Positions 34,369 through 38,020 of a DNA stretch of 38,020 nucleotides are shown here, piece by piece (within the stretch, counting starts at the first letter, position 1; the number at the start of each line of letters is the position of its first letter). This stretch comes from Lachnospiraceae bacterium (GTDB taxonomy: Bacteria > Bacillota > Clostridia > Lachnospirales > Lachnospiraceae). Under the pieces are notes generated by a model. It saw only the letters and a list, made by a program, of their open reading frames with translations. It was not told where the DNA came from and searched no databases. Made by a program: the position numbers and the translations under genes. Location: assembly GCA_014804365.1 (NCBI GenBank), contig JAAUZX010000025.1, forward strand, positions 1-38,020, in the 5' to 3' direction.

Positions 34369-34521
34369 TCAGAATAAGATCTTGCTTCTTCCTGCCAAAA
34401 GCTTGGCTCCGCTAATGATCAGCAGTACTTCGCTTGCCACGCCGACCACCAGTGAAACTACACCGACTGCAATGTTGAGCGCGCCGGAACCACCCATCGT
34501 CTTATAGGTTCTCTCTTCCAT
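34369..34521 (-). CDS. 50-residue hydrophobic membrane peptide
   Basis: The frame encodes 50 residues: MEERTYKTMGGSGALNIAVG, then a hydrophobic VVSLVVGVASEVLLIISGAK, then LLAGRSKILF. One long or two short membrane helices are likely, with a basic C-terminus. GGAGGA precedes the ATG at six-base spacing. I believe similar small peptides ending in SGAKLL and a charged tail are common in Clostridia and are usually unannotated; the function is unknown. It starts 26 bases after the pyrE stop, so it may be read from the pyr operon. Confidence 0.72.
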   Translation of the reverse strand: MEERTYKTMGGSGALNIAVGVVSLVVGVASEVLLIISGAKLLAGRSKILF

Positions 34522-34547
34522 ATCTTCCTCCATTTCAAAGCGTTACA

Positions 34548-35228
34548 CTAGAAACTTGCTCCATACTGTTCATAGTATGCGTCGATTGCACCTTTTAATG
34601 TATCATCAATATACACACTGCCTTTGTAGGGCTTATTGTAAAGGAACTCCACCACCTCTTCCATCGTCACGATGGCATCCGCGTCGAATCCGTACTTCTC
34701 ACGAATCTCGGCCAGTGCGCTCTTCTCACTGTCCAGCCCGCGCTCCATGCGGTTTAAGGAAACCATAAGTCCTTTGATCTCTACCTTCGCCTGGCTTGTC
34801 AGAATCGGAAAAGTTTCCTCGATGGATTTACCGGAGGTCGTTACATCCTCGATTATCACCACCCGGTCACCATCCTGCAGCTTGCTTCCCAGAAGTATGC
34901 CTGTGTCTCCGTGATCCTTCACCTCTTTGCGGTTGGAACAGTAACGGATCTCCTTACCGTACAACTCGCTGATTGCCATGGTAGTCGCTACGGACAGCGG
35001 AATTCCCTTATAAGCCGGTCCGAACAATACATCGAAATCCAGCCCGTATCGGTCATGAATCGCCCGTGCATAATATTCCCCCAGTCTGCGAAGCTGTGTA
35101 CCCGTCACATAGGCGCCTGCATTCATGAAAAAGGGGGACTTCCTACCACTTTTCAACGTAAAATCTCCGAATTTCAACACCTGGCTGTCCACCATAAATC
35201 CAATAAATTCCTGCTTATACTGCTCCAT
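34548..35228 (-). CDS. pyrE: Orotate phosphoribosyltransferase PyrE
   Basis: PyrE attaches orotate to PRPP to form OMP, the fifth step of pyrimidine synthesis. The 226-residue protein has the N-terminal substrate loop (LKSGRKSPFFMNAG), a flexible-loop segment with KEVKDHGDTG, and the PRPP-binding motif VVIIEDVTTSGKS. Length is normal. CGGGGG precedes the ATG. It is 14 bases after pyrF in the operon nudix-pyrF-pyrE. Confidence 0.97.
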   Translation of the reverse strand: MEQYKQEFIGFMVDSQVLKFGDFTLKSGRKSPFFMNAGAYVTGTQLRRLGEYYARAIHDRYGLDFDVLFGPAYKGIPLSVATTMAISELYGKEIRYCSNRKEVKDHGDTGILLGSKLQDGDRVVIIEDVTTSGKSIEETFPILTSQAKVEIKGLMVSLNRMERGLDSEKSALAEIREKYGFDADAIVTMEEVVEFLYNKPYKGSVYIDDTLKGAIDAYYEQYGASF

Positions 35229-35242
35229 TATTACCCCCGTTC

Positions 35243-36205
35243 TTACGCTCTGGCTGCCAGTGCCTGAGCGATATCCTCTTTCATGGCGAGCACTGCCGCT
35301 CTGGACGCGTCAGCAAAGTTCTCCGCACCGTACTTTGCATACTGCTCCTGCTGATATGCCGCGATAATGCCGCGGGAAGAGTTGACGATAGCTCCCAGCC
35401 CGTCCTGATCAAAGAAATGCACCAGATCCGCGCCTTTTCCGCCCTGTGCACCGTATCCCGGCACAAGAATATAGGCTTTCGGCATGATATTCCGCAGAAT
35501 CCTGCCCTGCTCCGGATAAGTCGCTCCCACAACGGCACCGATGTAACTGTAGGATTCTCCCATACATTCCGCGCCCCATGCAGCCACCTGCTCTCCCACG
35601 ATCTCATAGATCGGTCTGTCAGCACCTTGTCCACCGTCTTCTGTCGCTTCGGTCCGCACCACTCTGTCCTGCAGTTCTCCGCTGCTGGGGTTGGATGTCT
35701 TGACCAGAACGAAGATGCCTTTCTTTTCCTCCTGACATACCTTGATAAAAGGTCTGACCCCGTCAGAACCCAGATAGGGATTCACGGTCACAAAATCCTC
35801 ATCAAATCCCCTGCACATGGTGCTGCCTACCTTAATCTGTCCTAAGTGTCCTACCGCGTATGCTTCCGAGGTAGAACCGATATCGCCGCGCTTGATATCG
35901 CCGATCACCACCAGATCCTTCTGCTTACAGTAATCCACCGTCTTCTGAAAAGCGATCAATCCCTCGATACCGAACTGCTCATACATGGCAATCTGCGGTT
36001 TCACCGCCGGAATCAAGTCATATATGCTGTCAACGATCGCTTTATTGTACTGCCAGATCGCCTCCGCGGCACCTTTCATCGTCTCACCGTACTCCGCATA
36101 CGCTTTCTTCTGTATATGTTCCGGCACAAACTTCATGGTAGGGTCCAGCCCTACCACGATCGGTGCCTCTGTCTTTTTGATTTTATCTACTAATTTATTG
36201 ATCAT
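35243..36205 (-). CDS. pyrF: Orotidine 5-phosphate decarboxylase PyrF, long form
   Basis: PyrF converts OMP to UMP, the last step of de novo UMP synthesis. At 320 residues it is the long (type 2) form rather than the 230-residue form. The catalytic array is DIKRGDIGST (Lys and Asp residues around position 100), after a GLDPTMKFVP N-terminal strand and a KPQIAMYEQFG segment. A C-terminal LVPGYGAQGGKG phosphate-binding loop is present. Its ATG overlaps the stop of the Nudix-like gene (ATGA), and pyrE follows after 14 bases. Confidence 0.97.
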   Translation of the reverse strand: MINKLVDKIKKTEAPIVVGLDPTMKFVPEHIQKKAYAEYGETMKGAAEAIWQYNKAIVDSIYDLIPAVKPQIAMYEQFGIEGLIAFQKTVDYCKQKDLVVIGDIKRGDIGSTSEAYAVGHLGQIKVGSTMCRGFDEDFVTVNPYLGSDGVRPFIKVCQEEKKGIFVLVKTSNPSSGELQDRVVRTEATEDGGQGADRPIYEIVGEQVAAWGAECMGESYSYIGAVVGATYPEQGRILRNIMPKAYILVPGYGAQGGKGADLVHFFDQDGLGAIVNSSRGIIAAYQQEQYAKYGAENFADASRAAVLAMKEDIAQALAARA

Positions 36206-36612
36206 AAAGTTTTTCCTTCCAGATCCTGCAATACATACTGATTCTCAATATAGAGCGGGAACTCTTCCTTAGTCACCCATGTCCACTCGCCATAATCTTC
36301 GGTAAGTATGATATTGGCTTCATCTTCCTCTTTGATCGAGCACAGATATGCTATGCCCACACACTGGGTATCGCCCAGCATACTCGACCATGTATACTCT
36401 ATCCTTTCAATCGTTCCTTCCACCGATAAAAGTTCTTTGACCGCACGAATTACCGTATCATCCGGCGCCTCTCCGTGCTGTACCTCCGCATCGATAAATT
36501 CCCAGACAAATGGCTCGGGGATGCGGTCATCCACCCATCTCTTAATCAAAAGATACCTGTTATCCTTCTTGATAATTCCTTTCACACGTACGAAAGTATT
36601 CCTATTCTCCAT
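36202..36612 (-). CDS. Nudix-fold protein with a degenerate Nudix box
   Basis: A 136-residue protein of Nudix-hydrolase size: N-terminal strand VRVKGIIKKDNRYLLIKRW, a Nudix-box region at about 41-63, and a C-terminal WTWVTKEEFPLY element typical of the fold. The Nudix box reads DAEVQHGEAPDDTVIRAVKE then LLS, where REVxEE would be expected: R56 is kept, the first Glu is A57 and the last is L61. The enzyme may be inactive or a binding protein. It overlaps pyrF by four bases and has its own promoter upstream, so it leads the pyrimidine operon. A role in sensing nucleotides is conceivable but only inferred. The ribosome site (GGTGA) is modest. Confidence 0.75.
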   Translation of the reverse strand: MENRNTFVRVKGIIKKDNRYLLIKRWVDDRIPEPFVWEFIDAEVQHGEAPDDTVIRAVKELLSVEGTIERIEYTWSSMLGDTQCVGIAYLCSIKEEDEANIILTEDYGEWTWVTKEEFPLYIENQYVLQDLEGKTL

Positions 36613-36664
36613 CCAGTCACCATACCTTCCTAATTTGTTACGCTGCTTCTACATTCTCTCCCAA

Positions 36665-36694
36665 ATAGTACCATTGCCCTTATTGCCTTGTCAA
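36665..36694 (-). promoter_or_regulatory. Promoter of the Nudix-pyrF-pyrE operon
   Basis: Minus strand perfect TTGACA (36689-36694), 18-base spacer, TACTAT (36665-36670), starting two bases after the TPR gene stop codon. The leader before the Nudix ATG would be about 46 bases. Confidence 0.6.
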
Positions 36695-36696
36695 TC

Positions 36697-37800
36697 TTAT
36701 CTCGTCTGCAAAAACTCATATTCCCGTTTTGCTGTTGTATCGTCAGGATATGACCTCAGATAACTGTTCATAAGCGCCGCCGCCGTCTTATAATCCCGCA
36801 TGTACTCGTAGGTAACGATCTCATTTAACTTAAGTGTCTGCATCATACCGTTATCTTCGATATTCATCGCCGCCTGAAAAGCCTCAAGCGCCGCTTCGTA
36901 TTCGCCCATCTGCATTCTGCACAGCCCAAGTTGATTATAGATCTCCGCCTTACTCTGGTCATTCTCCGTATAACCGGCATAAATACTGGAGGCATAATTA
37001 TAATCCCCAAGTGCCTCATAGGTTCTGCCCAGATAAAGCGCCGCACCGTAATCCGTCTCCGTCTTCAGATTCGTCAGCCGGTTGCGTGCATTCTCATAAT
37101 CCCCCATATAATAGCAGATACGCCCCATATCGTAATCGGAGATCGACTTCTCATTCTCCGACAGAGCGTTTTGCAGATAAGTAAGTCCCGCGTCTTTATA
37201 CCCATACTCCTCAAGCGCCATGTAGATGCGGATCATCTGGTCATAGTTCTTGCCGTCCAGAGCAACCGCCTCGTCAAAATCCGCCTGTGCTCCCTCGAAA
37301 TCATCCATCGACAGCTTCACGCAGCCCCGCAGATAAAACGCATCCTTTTCTCTGGGACGCAGCGCTAAGATCGCACTGTAGGCATCGATCGCGTCCTGCG
37401 CCTGCCCGTTCTTATAATAGGCCGTGGCAAGATAATAGTTGATATCGAAATCCACATCCCCCACCATACCGCTGCCGGCATGAAGTGCTGCCTCCAAATA
37501 AACAATGGCATCCTCATACTGCGTCAGCCCCATATAGGCAAGCCCCATGCCGCGGTATATAAGCCGCTCGTCCTCACCCTGTTCCTGTCCGTTCTTAAAA
37601 CAGTTCAGCGCCTCGTTATATTCCAGCGCCTCCACCGCCTCCATACCCTGCTTCGTATAGCTGACCTGCTCCCCGCCGCACGCACAAAGCAGTATACCCG
37701 CCAGCACACACACCGGTATCAATCGTATTCTTCGTAACATCCCAGCCACCGGCCGTCCCGCCACGCCATTGTTTATCCCATCTCTCTCATTCGTTCTCAT
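36697..37800 (-). CDS. TPR-repeat lipoprotein
   Basis: A protein of about 367 residues made of a lipoprotein signal and roughly nine tetratricopeptide repeats. The lipobox is LLCAC, followed by GGEQVSY, and repeats such as LGLCRMQMGEYEAALEAFQA and YYLATAYYKNGQAQDAIDAY are plain. It should sit on the outer face of the membrane and mediate protein contacts; no partner is evident. The start is uncertain: GTG at 37806 or ATG at 37800 give about 20 extra N-terminal residues, while ATG at 37740 gives a typical lipoprotein signal peptide beginning MLRRIRLIPV. I list 37800. The next operon promoter begins directly after its stop. Confidence 0.85.
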   Translation of the reverse strand: MRTNERDGINNGVAGRPVAGMLRRIRLIPVCVLAGILLCACGGEQVSYTKQGMEAVEALEYNEALNCFKNGQEQGEDERLIYRGMGLAYMGLTQYEDAIVYLEAALHAGSGMVGDVDFDINYYLATAYYKNGQAQDAIDAYSAILALRPREKDAFYLRGCVKLSMDDFEGAQADFDEAVALDGKNYDQMIRIYMALEEYGYKDAGLTYLQNALSENEKSISDYDMGRICYYMGDYENARNRLTNLKTETDYGAALYLGRTYEALGDYNYASSIYAGYTENDQSKAEIYNQLGLCRMQMGEYEAALEAFQAAMNIEDNGMMQTLKLNEIVTYEYMRDYKTAAALMNSYLRSYPDDTTAKREYEFLQTR

Positions 37801-37850
37801 GTTCACCGTATCTGTCGTTATCCCTATTCTCTATGTGATCTTCTTACTCC

Positions 37851-37856
37851 ATTATA
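37851..37856 (-). promoter_or_regulatory. Possible -10 element of the TPR lipoprotein gene
   Basis: A perfect TATAAT on the minus strand, 45 to 50 bases before the TPR start. The region 17 bases upstream (TTTAGG) matches a -35 poorly. Confidence 0.3.
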
Positions 37857-37930
37857 TGATATCACACCGCCCGCCTAAATCCAAGTAAAGATTCCCATAA
37901 CACAGGTTAAACTTATAAACTGTTATTTCA

Positions 37931-37952
37931 AGCAACGCTTTAAAGCGTTGCT
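37931..37952. terminator. Perfect 22-bp palindrome, probable terminator
   Basis: AGCAACGCTTT pairs perfectly with AAAGCGTTGCT. On the plus strand TTTT follows; on the minus strand TTGAAAT follows. It lies 22 bases past the end of a possible minus-strand reading frame, so it probably ends that upstream gene. Confidence 0.6.
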
Positions 37953-37974
37953 TTTTCTGCTATGAAGATATGCC

Positions 37975-38020
37975 CTATTCCTGGGAAGATTTCCCCTTAG
38001 ACTCTAATATATTTTTAATA
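37975..38020 (-). CDS. Possible 3-prime end of a gene that begins outside the window
   Basis: Read on the minus strand, the last 46 bases encode IKNILESKGKSSQE and then TAG at 37975-37977. The polar, basic tail and the palindromic terminator just after it fit a real C-terminus, but the fragment is too short to identify. Confidence 0.35.
   Translation of the reverse strand, partial: IKNILESKGKSSQE

Overview
The window looks like a chromosomal segment of a Gram-positive anaerobe of the class Clostridia, most likely family Lachnospiraceae. The support is moderate GC content, strong AGGAGG-type ribosome binding sites, short tightly packed operons, a long-form PyrF, ClpC and RadA of Firmicutes type, two ECF sigma operons and several small membrane proteins typical of that family. 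The assignment rests on protein character, not on a database search.

Layout from left to right. (1) 53-5089, minus strand: a four-gene operon of a VTC-domain protein, a DUF4956 membrane protein, a CotH-like protein that seems to have lost its catalytic motif, and an intact CotH-type kinase, with a promoter and a terminator. (2) 5108-8352: a LacI-family repressor divergent from a GH42 beta-galactosidase, with a LacI-type operator between them. (3) 8413-13550: an ECF sigma factor, a six-helix membrane protein, an ABC ATPase and an ABC-2-type permease on the plus strand, faced by a divergent paralogue of the permease. Between the two transcription units lies a 380-bp nested inverted-repeat element (9543-9922) that folds into a large multi-branched structure. 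(4) 13652-15581: a second ECF sigma factor and its putative anti-sigma protein, separated by an array of four 54-bp tandem repeats that copy the 3-prime end of the sigma gene. (5) 15696-15871: a tRNA-Trp gene with promoter and terminator. (6) 15921-21209: a lipoprotein, a heterodimeric ABC exporter pair and an LCP cell-wall protein. (7) 21451-28088, minus strand: zinc-ribbon/HTH protein, SH3b membrane protein, GntR regulator, ClpC, a small conserved protein and RadA, closely spaced enough to be one operon. (8) 28127-31805: purE-purM-purN-purD with promoter and terminator. (9) 31813-36694: a degenerate Nudix protein, PyrF, PyrE, a 50-residue membrane peptide, a small three-helix protein and an M29 aminopeptidase. 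(10) 36697-38020: a TPR lipoprotein, and what may be the last codons of a further gene.

Most of the window is housekeeping (purine and pyrimidine synthesis, DNA repair, proteolysis). The parts most worth following up are the structured element at 9543-9922, the tandem repeats inside the sigma/anti-sigma operon, the VTC-DUF4956-CotH operon with its active/inactive kinase pair, and a sequence motif shared between the upstream regions of the VTC operon and the second sigma operon.
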